A DNA stretch of 64,000 bases from Caulobacter sp. FWC26. Lineage in GTDB: Bacteria; Pseudomonadota; Alphaproteobacteria; Caulobacterales; Caulobacteraceae. Below the pieces are notes generated by a model. That model was not told where the DNA came from and ran no database searches. It worked only from the letters and a program-made list of their open reading frames with translations. The stretch covers positions 434,001-498,000 of the forward strand of contig NZ_CP033875.1 in assembly GCF_002742645.2 (NCBI RefSeq), in the 5' to 3' direction. Both the position numbers and the translations under genes were made by a program. Positions 26,692 to 34,786 of the stretch are shown in pieces (position 1 is the first letter of the stretch; the number at the start of each line of letters is the position of its first letter).

Positions 26692-27281
26692 GACGCCGCC
26701 CGTAGAGCATCGTGGATCGGCGCGCGGGGCTTAGCGGTTGATCGCACAGGCGCTGGCTCGACGGCGTCGGGGGAAGACAGTCGCTGACCATGAGCGATCA
26801 AAGCAGCGGCGACGAAGGTCGCGGCCCTTTGCGCTGTCGGATCGGGAGGGCTCGCCGCCAGCCAGCGGAAGTGGGCTGCGAACCGGGCGGGGTCGCGATC
26901 TTGTGCGGCGGAGAAGAGGCGAAGTAGGACCAACTCGTCGCGCATCACCGTCGGGCAGCCGGGGGGCGCATGGTCGATGGAGCGGCGGCCGACCACGCTC
27001 AGCTGCTGGACAAAAACCTGCATGGCCGTGAAGGCGGCGTTGGCCTGATCGCCGCAGCCATGCTCGAAGGCCTTGCGGACGATCGCGCACGTCCTTCCCT
27101 TGGCCAAGGTGCGAAACGCCCAGACGATCAGGTGCTCGCCGTAGGTCAAATCGTCCAGATCGACGGGTTGGAAAAGGTCGGGCCGCACGCCGGAAATCTC
27201 CAATTTGAGGCTGGGCCGACACCCACCCTGAGCCGAAGATCTCGGTGAGCGACCCGACGCGGTCTTGCGAGCGCCTCTCAA
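26688..27281 (-). CDS. small hypothetical protein, DUF6628-like paralogue 1
   Basis: Up to 197 residues; homologous core from LTYGEHLIVWAFRTLAKGR to CPTVMRDELVLLRLFSAAQ. The start is uncertain: ATG 27281 or GTG 27188, the latter preceded by GGAGATTTCCGGC and giving a 166-residue protein like its paralogue. A motif like the receptor-operator sites lies just upstream (site B). A truncated copy of this gene occurs at 36440-36822. Function unknown; coupling and operator suggest an iron-related role. Confidence 0.6.
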   Translation of the reverse strand: MRGARKTASGRSPRSSAQGGCRPSLKLEISGVRPDLFQPVDLDDLTYGEHLIVWAFRTLAKGRTCAIVRKAFEHGCGDQANAAFTAMQVFVQQLSVVGRRSIDHAPPGCPTVMRDELVLLRLFSAAQDRDPARFAAHFRWLAASPPDPTAQRAATFVAAALIAHGQRLSSPDAVEPAPVRSTAKPRAPIHDALRAAS

Positions 27282-27433
27282 CTGAGCCTGTATCTCTGTT
27301 GAGAGTCAATCGCAAAAACAACCGCTGTCGACAGATTCCAAGGGGCGACGCTCTTGCGGCGCAGCTTACCTGCTTGCCGTGAACAGCCAGCCATGGCTCC
27401 CGGCGACGGCGCCCAGGGTCGTGATCAGGCCAA
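26692..27433. repeat. source copy of a dispersed duplication
   Basis: Covers most of DUF6628-like gene 1, site B and the 3' end of the membrane-protein gene. A copy lies at 36440-36822 with the same order and high identity but lacking about 360 bases in the middle. Both deletion edges carry TCTTG (near 26900 and 27268). Confidence 0.85.
27295..27316 (-). promoter_or_regulatory. candidate iron-responsive operator, site B
   Basis: Minus-strand TTGCGATTGACTCTCAACAG lies 15-34 bases upstream of the ATG at 27281. It shares TTGCGAT-Y-GACTCT-Y-AA with site C in front of the second receptor. The same sequence is repeated in the truncated copy near 36690-36705. Confidence 0.4.
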
Positions 27434-27851
27434 GGCTGAGCAAGACCACGTGGACGCCCCGTAAGGCGGAGAAGGCCAGCCTGGGATATTGCTGGGCCCA
27501 GCGGGGAAAGTAGCGGTGGAGGACAAAGGGCTCGCCGATGAACAGAAGAAAGACAAACAGCGACCACACGCCGACCATGGCGGACATCCACCAAGCCTCC
27601 AGCGTGGCGAACCGCGACCAGAGATCAAGCTTGGCGGTCATGTAGAACCCACTGAGGCCCACCACGATGACCGCCGCCCGGGCTTGCCAGACAAAGCGCC
27701 GCTCGAACGCCTCGAAGGCCTTGAGCCGGTCCTCGCCCAGTTCGCCCCGCTCGACGGCGGGCAAGGCGACGGTTGTCGCCATCGACACGCCGCCAAACCA
27801 AATGACGACGCCCAAGACATGCAGTGCGCGTGCAAGCGCCAAGTCATCCAT
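27366..27851 (-). CDS. four-helix membrane protein, CopD/DUF2269-like
   Basis: 161 residues with four hydrophobic segments. The first, ALHVLGVVIWFGGVSM, has the His and Trp arrangement of the CopD/DUF2269 type membrane proteins, where His may bind heme or metal; a second conserved His is in LRGVHVVLLSLG near residue 130. Exact function is unknown. It follows the cupin and second receptor genes in the same direction, with a 72-base gap, and its 3' end is included in the dispersed duplication. Confidence 0.65.
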   Translation of the reverse strand: MDDLALARALHVLGVVIWFGGVSMATTVALPAVERGELGEDRLKAFEAFERRFVWQARAAVIVVGLSGFYMTAKLDLWSRFATLEAWWMSAMVGVWSLFVFLLFIGEPFVLHRYFPRWAQQYPRLAFSALRGVHVVLLSLGLITTLGAVAGSHGWLFTASR

Positions 27852-27923
27852 TGCGGTGTTCCTTTGTTCAGTGGGCCCGCACCCGGCCTCGTTGCGGCGC
27901 GGGAAGCGTCCGGCGCTGTTGCT

Positions 27924-28367
27924 CTAAGGGGCCAACTGAGCCTTGACGGCGGGGGTCAGGCCGTTGGTGGGAACCCGCACGACTTGGATCACGACATCGT
28001 CTTGACGAGCCGCCGCCCAATGCTCGCCGCCCTCGGCGGGAACCACGATGACGCTTCCGGGGCCAAACCGATGCTCGGCGGCTGGCGCGATCGTGGCGCC
28101 GTCGCCCCAGGACAAGGTTCCGCTGACCACGGTCACCAACCGCACGCCGCCGTCGCCGCCGTGTGGCGGAAGGACCTGACCCTTGCTCAGGCGCAACAGG
28201 ACAGACAACGGTCGACCATCCTCGCCCTGCGCCAAGACGGTTCTCTGGGCGCCATCGGCGATGGCCTCGCCCTGAAGCTTTGCGATGTCAAGGCGGGTGG
28301 CGCCAGCCGAAGCCAGACTCGGCGCGAGGGCGGCGCAGGCGGCCAGAACGAGAAGGGAGCGGTTCAT
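27924..28367 (-). CDS. exported cupin-fold protein
   Basis: 147 residues with a signal peptide (MNRSLLVLAACAALAPSLAS) and a single cupin barrel. Motif 1 is poor in metal ligands, with one His in LPPHGGDGG; motif 2 contains GSVIVVPAEGGEHW. It is probably periplasmic. The ATG at 28367 is chosen because it directly starts the signal peptide; 17 upstream codons are open but overlap the end of the receptor gene. Role unknown; sits in a run with the receptor pseudogene and membrane protein. Confidence 0.7.
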   Translation of the reverse strand: MNRSLLVLAACAALAPSLASAGATRLDIAKLQGEAIADGAQRTVLAQGEDGRPLSVLLRLSKGQVLPPHGGDGGVRLVTVVSGTLSWGDGATIAPAAEHRFGPGSVIVVPAEGGEHWAAARQDDVVIQVVRVPTNGLTPAVKAQLAP

Positions 28368-28392
28368 GAGAGGGGCCTTTCTTTGAAGGGGG

Positions 28393-30666
28393 TTAGAAGG
28401 TGAGGCGCAGACCCGCACCGATCGCGCGGCCGTCGCCCGGAAGAAAGACCGCCTGATCGGCGCGGGCTTGATCCACGATCAGAGTTGAGGCGGCGTAGGT
28501 CGCGTCCAGCAGATTGGTGACCTCCGCATAGACCGCCATGCCCTTGACCAGTCGATATTCGGCCCGCAGGTCCAGGGTCGCGTAGGGATCGCTGTAGAGA
28601 GTTCCGAGGTTGTCGACGGGCGTCTTTTCTAGCGACCCATGCAGGGCGGCCTGAGTGGTCCATCGTTGGGATGGGCGCCAGCTCAAACTGGCGTTGATCC
28701 AGTGGCGCGGCGCGCCGGCAAGGCGATGGTCGCTGCGGACCGGATCATCGTGAAACCGGAAGTCCTGATAGGTATAGGCTATCCTGCCGGAGAGGGTGGT
28801 CGTCAGGCGCGCCGCGAGTCCCGTCTCGACGCCCAGGTGGCGGGTCTTGGCCGCGTTCACCGCGCCGAGGGACACCCCGGTCTCGTCTCTCAGGCTAAGG
28901 AGCTCGTTCCTAAGCCAGGCATGATAGATCACCGCGTCCCACGTCAGGCGTTCTGTCGCGCCGCGCCAGCCGGCTTCCAGCGTCAGGGCCCGTTGAGCCT
29001 TGAGCGCCGGGGTCGAGAAGGCGGCGGCGGGCTGGGTGGGCGTCGCTGGATTGGGACGCCCCGGGCTGCTGTTGGGCGTGCCATTGATCGTCGCGAGCAG
29101 ATCCTCGTGGGTGGGCGGCTCGAAGCTTCGGCTGGCCGCCGCGAACAGGATCTGGCGGGGCGCCAGGCGCCAGCTCAGACCCAGGGCGGGGCTCCAGCCG
29201 TCATAGGTCCTGGCATAGCGGGTGCTCAGCGCCGGAACCGCGCCGTCGGGCAGGGCGATGGCCGGCTTGGCGGGATTGTAGGCCGCCGTGGGGCGCGTGG
29301 CGGCGCTGTAGCGATCCTCATTGTCGCGCGTGGCGCGAGACCACGACAGTGAGGGCGACACTGTCAAACGCTCGCCTTGCAGCAGGTTCAGACCCAGATT
29401 GAGCGCCAGGGTGTCGGCCTTCAACCTATTGCGGCCAAAGAGCGCCCCTCTCTGGCCCGAACGGTTCAGATAGTACGCGCGATCGGCGGCGCCGGCCACG
29501 TACTGCGCCGTCATCTCCAGTAAGGGGAGGGCCTGGGTCGCGTCGGGCCGGTAGGCGTACCGCAGTACCGACGTGCCGTCGCCGCCATCGGTGACCCGCT
29601 CGCCCGCCGAGATCGGGAAGCGGAAGCGGTCATCGGTTCGCACATAGCCCATGGCGAGGTCGAGGACGTGCGCGCCGAGCGCCGCTGTCGCGCGTCCACC
29701 AAGCTGCGCCTGGGACGCCTGGCGATGGGGGCGATCACGCAAGACATTCGGGCCAGGATTGATCGCGCCGGTGGGCGTCACCGTGGGACCGGCGAACACG
29801 CTGTCAGGCGCGCGGTTCAACCACTCTTGCGTCAGCGGCCCAGAGACATCGAAGTCCAGATCAGCATAGCGCGCGAAGAAACGCGCGCTCACGGTCTCCG
29901 AAAGGCGGATCCCAAGATTGGCGCCAAGGCTGGCCCGGCGCGACTGATTGTAGTCGCGGTAGCCGTCGCGACCGGTGATTTCGCCTTGCGCCAGCAGGTC
30001 GATGCGCGGCCCTGCGAGGCCTTTCCGGGCGGAGATGTCATATTGACCAAAGCTCCCGCCGCTGATCCCAAACGCTCCGCTCGGCGAGGTCCGCCCGGTC
30101 GGCGTCACGAAGTTCAGCGCGCCGCCCAGCACCGTGGCGCCCAGTCTATTGGCCGTGTAGCCTCGGTAGACCTCAAGCGCTGCGACCTAGGCAGGATTGG
30201 CGAAGCCAACCACATAGGAGCCGTCGGCGCGGTTCAGCGGTAGGCCGTTCTCGAGAACCAGGACGCCGCGCTCGACCGGGTTCTGCTGCAGGCCCGAGCC
30301 TCGGATCTGAATCCGTGGTTGATCGGGTCCGCCAAAGAAGTCCTGGACGACAACTCCGGGCGCCGCAGCGAGCGCACGTGAGACGGTCAGGTTGATGCTG
30401 GAGGGCATATCGTCGCCTGTCAGGATCACGCCGCCGCCAGGCGTCGCGGCGAAACGGCGCGCCACCGTGTTCTCCGGCGCGACGACGATGATCTCCTCGA
30501 CCACGGCGCCGGGACTCGCCGACTGGGCGAAGGCGCCCGCCGGCGCCAGGCCGGCGGCGACGGCCAGGGCCATGAGGGCGATGGCCGGTTCTCGTCGCGG
30601 CGGGACCACGTCAGAGAGAGAGCGGCAAGGCACGCGGGAGGGGGAACAGGACATCGAGATCAACAT
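28393..30666 (-). pseudogene. TonB-dependent receptor interrupted by one in-frame TAG
   Basis: Two frames on the minus strand, 30187-30666 and 28393-30132, are in the same phase and separated only by a TAG at 30187-30189. Translating through it gives a continuous plug domain: ...YVVGFANPA-stop-VAALEVYRGYTANRLG..., as expected of a receptor. The total is about 757 codons with signal region near MALAVAAGLAPAGAFAQ, TonB-box-like VVEEIIVVAP and C-terminal AGLRLTF. No frameshift or other damage is seen, so the mutation is recent, a sequencing error, or suppressed. TAG is used as a normal stop elsewhere in the window. Start codon uncertain (ATGs at 30666, 30654, 30573). Confidence 0.85.
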
Positions 30667-30691
30667 TTGCGATTAAGAGTCGATCGCAAAT
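30665..30691 (-). promoter_or_regulatory. candidate iron-responsive operator, site C (perfect 9-bp arms)
   Basis: Arms ATTTGCGAT (30665-30673) and ATCGCAAAT (30683-30691) are perfectly complementary with a 9-base spacer. The site touches the most upstream receptor ATG, which suggests translation starts further downstream. Shares its core with site B. Confidence 0.55.
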
Positions 30692-30710
30692 AACATCTCG
30701 GCCTTGGTCT

Positions 30711-30732
30711 GAAGTTGCGCTGGCGCAACTTC
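30711..30732. promoter_or_regulatory. perfect 10-bp inverted repeat in the receptor/kinase gap
   Basis: GAAGTTGCGC (30711-30720), TG, GCGCAACTTC (30723-30732). The two-base centre makes it a DNA-binding palindrome rather than an RNA hairpin. It lies between the divergent receptor and kinase genes; binding protein unknown. Confidence 0.5.
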
Positions 30733-30808
30733 AAGTGTGATCTTCGAAGCCTTCGATAGGCATGTCTGCGAGGCGCGGGGCGGCCGAAGCGGCAGCCAGG
30801 GAGGTTGC

Positions 30809-32245
30809 ATGTCACGGGAGTCGTCGGGACTATGCCGAGCGCGACCATCGACCGCCGCAGAGGTCCGCCCTGGTATCGAACGGCGCTGGAGACAGAGCGT
30901 GGGGGACCTTGCAAGGCTGCAGTCCATCCTTGAAACCGCCCTGGACGCGGTTGTGGTGATGGACGCCCAGGGCGCGGTCGCCGACTGGAGCCCAAGGGCC
31001 GAAACGCTCTTCGGATGGCGGCGAGAGGAGGTTCTTGGGCTCTCACTGGGGGCGTTGATCGTCCCGCCCCGCTCGCGCGACGCGCATCAGGCGGGCATGC
31101 GCCGATTTCTCGCTACGGGTGAGTCGCACGTTCTTGGCCGTCTTCTTGAGATGAGCGCGCTTCGTCGAGGCGGTGAAGAGTTTCCGGTCGAGCTATCCAT
31201 CACCACATGGCCGACTTCGGAGGACGGGCCCTATTTTCTGGGATTTGTACGCGACATCTCCGAACGTCGTCGGACGATGGAGCGCCTGGCCGCCAGTGAG
31301 TCGCTGTTTCGCAGCTTGGCGGACGCCGCACCGGCGCCGGTCTGGCTCACCGGCCCAGACGGGAACATGGAGTTCGTCAACGCCGCATTTGCGGAGGTGG
31401 CGAACCTCGAGCGCGACGAGCTGACGGGGGAGGCCTGGCTTCATCTGCTGCATCCCGATGATATCGACGGCTTCCTCGCTCGCCGAGCCTCCGCGCGAGA
31501 GCGCTACGAGGCCTATAGCTATGAGGCGCGATTTTGGCGGCGGCGCGAAGGCTGGCGCTGGATGCTCGTCAACGCCAAGCCTCGTGTCGACGTCGACGGG
31601 GCGTTTCTGGGCTACGTCGGCATGGCGGTCGACTTGAGTGACATCAAGGCTGCTCAGGCCCATCAGCAATTGCTGATCAACGAGCTGAATCACCGGGTCA
31701 AAAACACCTTGGCGTCGATCCAGTCGATTGCGCGACAGACGCTTGGGGCGGGCGCGCTAGGGCCGCAAGCGCGAGAGCAGTTCATCGACCGTCTCATGGC
31801 GATGTCGGCGGCGCACGATGTTCTGACCAGCGAGAACTGGGCCGGCGCGGTTGTTGACGATATCCTGCGCGAAGCCTTGCGTCCGTTCGCTGATGATCAG
31901 GACTAGCAACGCATTTCACTGCAAGGGCCTCCGTTGCGGGTCGGGCCTTGGTCGGCCTTGGCGCTCGCCCTCGCAGCCCACGAACTGGGCACGAACGCGG
32001 TCAAGCACGGGGCGCTCTCTTCGCCGATGGGGCAGGTGCGGATCGACTGGTGGGTGCAGGGCGACAAGCATGCGGTTCTGCGCTGGCGCGAATCTGGCGG
32101 TCCGCCGGTTCAGCCGCCCGGGCGCCGAGGCTTTGGGCGTAAGCTCCTTGAGCGAGGCTTGGCCGGCGATCTTGGGGGCAAGCCCGAGCTGCTGTTCCAT
32201 CCCGAGGGCGTAGAGGCGACGCTTCGCTTCCTGGCGGCCTCTTGA
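30809..32245 (+). pseudogene. HWE-family sensor histidine kinase interrupted by one in-frame TAG
   Basis: The frame continues through a TAG at 31904-31906. Upstream part: two PAS domains (about residues 40-165 and 175-290) and the phospho-acceptor helix LNHRVKNTLASIQSIARQTL. Downstream in the same phase: HELGTNAVKHGALS (N box), LRWRESGGPPV (the W-x-E signature) and GFGRKLLERGLAGDL, all typical HWE kinase ATP-binding motifs. The stop falls between the two halves, in a linker where Gln (CAG) or similar would be expected, so a single C-to-T change could explain it. The product as read would lack the ATPase. ATG 30809 follows GGGAGGTTGC. Divergent from the receptor pseudogene. Confidence 0.85.
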
Positions 32246-32316
32246 GGCGGATTCTGATGTCGTCGTCGTTCCAGAAGAAGGGCCGCGCGATCGTTTGATC
32301 CATGTCCAGCCGATGC

Positions 32317-32330
32317 TTGAGCCGCGTCAT
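32317..32330 (+). promoter_or_regulatory. possible Fnr-type box before ubiT
   Basis: TTGAGCCGCGTCAT shares its first ten bases with the candidate box upstream of nnrS and lies 52 bases before the ubiT ATG. A second weak site, TTGATCCATGTCCA, is at 32295-32308. Fnr-type control of anaerobic ubiquinone genes would make sense. Confidence 0.3.
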
Positions 32331-32381
32331 TGCGCCGGCCAGGATGCGGCCTAGGGTCGCCGCCCCAGGCTTGGAGCGGAC

Positions 32382-32891
32382 ATGACCGGTGCTCGACGAC
32401 AGGGCGGCAGTGGCCGCTGGGAGACGCTGTTGGCGCGTCCTTTGCTGCTGCCGCCCAGCGCCTTGCTCACCTTCAGCCTGCGCCGACTGGCGCGAGCCTG
32501 CCCGGAGGCCTTCGCGCGGCTGGGCGAGCACGCCGAGCAGCTCTATCTGATTGCGCCCACCGAGTTGCCACTGGCCTTCTGTCTGCGCCCGGCCGGAGCC
32601 AGCGGCGAGATCTGGCTGGTCCCGGCTAGGGATGCGCCAGAAGCGGCCGTCCGGATCCGGGGCGCCCTGCCGGATCTGCTGGGGTTGTTCGATGGCACGC
32701 TGGACGCCGATTCAGCCTTCTTCTCGAGGCGTATCCAGGTCGAAGGCGACACCAGCGCGGTGGTCGCCCTGCACAACGCGCTGGAGGCGGCGGACCTCAC
32801 ACTGGCCGACCTGATCGGCGCGCCCAAGCTGACGCGCGACCTCGTCAATCGCGGCTTGGCCTGGACCACCCAACGCTGGCGGAGCGCCTGA
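32382..32891 (+). CDS. ubiT: anaerobic ubiquinone biosynthesis accessory protein UbiT (SCP2 domain)
   Basis: 169 residues with an SCP2 lipid-binding domain over about 35-140, including EHAEQLYLIAPTELPL and FFSRRIQVEGDTSAVV, then a short C-terminal helix. UbiT is thought to bind the hydrophobic quinone precursor in oxygen-independent ubiquinone synthesis. It precedes ubiU by two bases, the order known from denitrifying and enteric proteobacteria. An independent UQ route fits nitrate respiration with the narGHI complex in this window. Confidence 0.9.
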   Translation: MTGARRQGGSGRWETLLARPLLLPPSALLTFSLRRLARACPEAFARLGEHAEQLYLIAPTELPLAFCLRPAGASGEIWLVPARDAPEAAVRIRGALPDLLGLFDGTLDADSAFFSRRIQVEGDTSAVVALHNALEAADLTLADLIGAPKLTRDLVNRGLAWTTQRWRSA

Positions 32892-32893
32892 GC

Positions 32894-33886
32894 ATGGGCT
32901 CAATCGAACTGGTTTGCCCCGCCGGCTCGCCGCCGATGCTACGCGCCGCCGTCGAGGCAGGGGCTGACAGCGTCTATTGCGGCCTGCGCGACGAGACGAA
33001 CGCTCGCAATTTCCCAGGCCTGAACTTCTCGCCCGCCGAGATGAAGGACGCTGTCGCCTTCGCACGGGCCCGTGGCGCCAAGGTTCTGGTGGCTATCAAC
33101 ACCTTCGCCCGCGCCGGAGCCGACGAGGCCTGGCGCCGGTCCGTCGACACTGCGGTCGCAGCCGGGGCCCACGCGGTGATCGTCGCCGACATCGGCGTCT
33201 TGTCCTACGCCCGCGAGGCCTATCCCGATCTGCGCCTGCACCTTTCTGTGCAGGCCGCCGCCAACTCCGCCGAGGCGATCGCCTTCTACGCCGAGTCTTT
33301 TGGCGTCCGTCGCGTCGTACTGCCGCGCGTCATGAGCGCGCCCGAGATCGCAGCCCTGGTCAAGGCGACCAGCGTCGAGCTCGAGGCGTTCGTGTTCGGC
33401 GGCCTGTGCGTAATGGCCGAGGGACGTTGCGCCCTGTCGTCCTACGCCACGGGACGGTCGCCGAACCTTTCGGGCGTCTGCTCGCCGCCCGAGGCGGTCA
33501 GCTTCGAAACCGACACCAACGGACTGACGCCGCGCCTCGCGGGGGTTGCGATCGACCGCTTCAGGGCCGACGAAGCCGCCGGCTATCCCACCCTATGCAA
33601 GGGGCGCTTCGCGGCCATGGGTGAGACGTCATACCTGTTCGAGGACCCCGTCAGCTTGAACGCCATGACCGTTTTGCGGGATCTTCGCGCGGCGGGTGTT
33701 ACGGCGATCAAGGTCGAAGGGCGCCAGCGAGGCAAGACCTATGTCCGGCGCGTGACCGAGGCGTTCCGGGGGGCGATCGACGCTCTGGATGCGGGCCGCG
33801 ACTGCGAGTCGTTCGCCCGCATGCTGACGGACTTGGCCGAAGGGGGGCGCGAGACTGAAGGCGCTTACAAGAGGAAATGGCGATGA
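32894..33886 (+). CDS. ubiU: oxygen-independent ubiquinone hydroxylase subunit UbiU (U32 family)
   Basis: 330 residues. Part of the UbiU-UbiV Fe-S complex that hydroxylates the quinone ring without oxygen. The four 4Fe-4S Cys are recognisable: GGLCVMAEGRCALSS, SGVCSPP and TLCKGRF, at about residues 171, 178, 195 and 234, the spacing typical of UbiU. Peptidase U32 fold from residue 1, with no protease activity expected. Overlaps ubiV at ATGA, two bases after ubiT. Confidence 0.95.
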   Translation: MGSIELVCPAGSPPMLRAAVEAGADSVYCGLRDETNARNFPGLNFSPAEMKDAVAFARARGAKVLVAINTFARAGADEAWRRSVDTAVAAGAHAVIVADIGVLSYAREAYPDLRLHLSVQAAANSAEAIAFYAESFGVRRVVLPRVMSAPEIAALVKATSVELEAFVFGGLCVMAEGRCALSSYATGRSPNLSGVCSPPEAVSFETDTNGLTPRLAGVAIDRFRADEAAGYPTLCKGRFAAMGETSYLFEDPVSLNAMTVLRDLRAAGVTAIKVEGRQRGKTYVRRVTEAFRGAIDALDAGRDCESFARMLTDLAEGGRETEGAYKRKWR

Positions 33887-34785
33887 GCGCGCTGGAGCTG
33901 ACGGTCGGACCGCTCATGTTCCTGTGGTCGGCGCAGCGCATCGGCGACTACTACGCCCAGATCGCCGCCGCGCCGGAGGTGACGCGGGTCTATCTGGGCG
34001 AGGTCGTTTGCGGCAAGCGTTCGCCGCTGACGGTGGAAGCGCTTCTGGGGGCCGAAGAGACGCTGACCAAAGCCGGCAAGGCGGTGGTTTGGGCCAGCCA
34101 AGCCTTGCCAGCCACGCCACGGGAGGCGCGATCTATGCGTGAACTGGCCGAGGCCAGCGCCCTGCTCGAGGTCAATGACGTCGCGGCTCTGGCCAGCCTG
34201 CCCAAGGGCGCGGCCTTTGTCGCCGGGCCGCTGCTGAACCTCTACAACGAAAGCGCCGTTGCGGCCCTGGCGGCGCGCGGCTGTCAGCGCATCTGCGCCA
34301 ATGTCGAGCTGTCCTTGGATGCGGTCGCCGCAATCGCCAAGGCCTGTCCCCAGGTCGAGATCGAACTCTTCGCCTATGGCCGGCTACCCCTGGCGCTGTC
34401 GGGACGCTGCTACCATGCGCGGGCGCACAAGGCCCACAAGGACGGATGCCTGTTCGTCTGCGAGACCGATCCTGACGGTATGGTCGTGCGCACCGTTGAG
34501 GGCGAACCCTTTCTGGCGGTCAACGGGGTCCAGACCCTGTCGCACGGTGTCCATCTTGCTGACGCTGAGGTCGATCGCTTGCTGGCGGCGGGGGTCACGG
34601 CGCTGCGGATCTCGCCCCACACAGGCGATGTCCAGGCGGTGCTGACGGCGTTCGGCGCCTTTGTTCGCGGAGAGCTTGACGGCGTGGCGCTGCGGGCGGC
34701 GGTGGCGGCGACCAGCCCGCCTGGCCCTTTGATCAACGGCTATCTACACGGCAGGGCCGGTATGCTCGCCCTCGCAGGGCGCTGA
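33883..34785 (+). CDS. ubiV: oxygen-independent ubiquinone hydroxylase subunit UbiV (U32 family)
   Basis: 300 residues; partner of UbiU. Fe-S Cys are visible in GEVVCGKRSP near residue 45 and in GRCYHARAHKAHKDGCLFVC (three Cys near residues 185-202), matching UbiV. ATG 33883 overlaps the ubiU stop and has AGAGGA eight bases upstream; the ATG two codons earlier is too close to that site. One base separates it from the next gene. Confidence 0.95.
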   Translation: MSALELTVGPLMFLWSAQRIGDYYAQIAAAPEVTRVYLGEVVCGKRSPLTVEALLGAEETLTKAGKAVVWASQALPATPREARSMRELAEASALLEVNDVAALASLPKGAAFVAGPLLNLYNESAVAALAARGCQRICANVELSLDAVAAIAKACPQVEIELFAYGRLPLALSGRCYHARAHKAHKDGCLFVCETDPDGMVVRTVEGEPFLAVNGVQTLSHGVHLADAEVDRLLAAGVTALRISPHTGDVQAVLTAFGAFVRGELDGVALRAAVAATSPPGPLINGYLHGRAGMLALAGR

Positions 34786-34786
34786 C

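Noticed and set aside
28393..32245. Genome-wide reassignment of TAG as a sense codon
   Set aside because: narH, narJ, both Xre genes and the response regulator end in TAG at expected positions, so TAG is a working stop.
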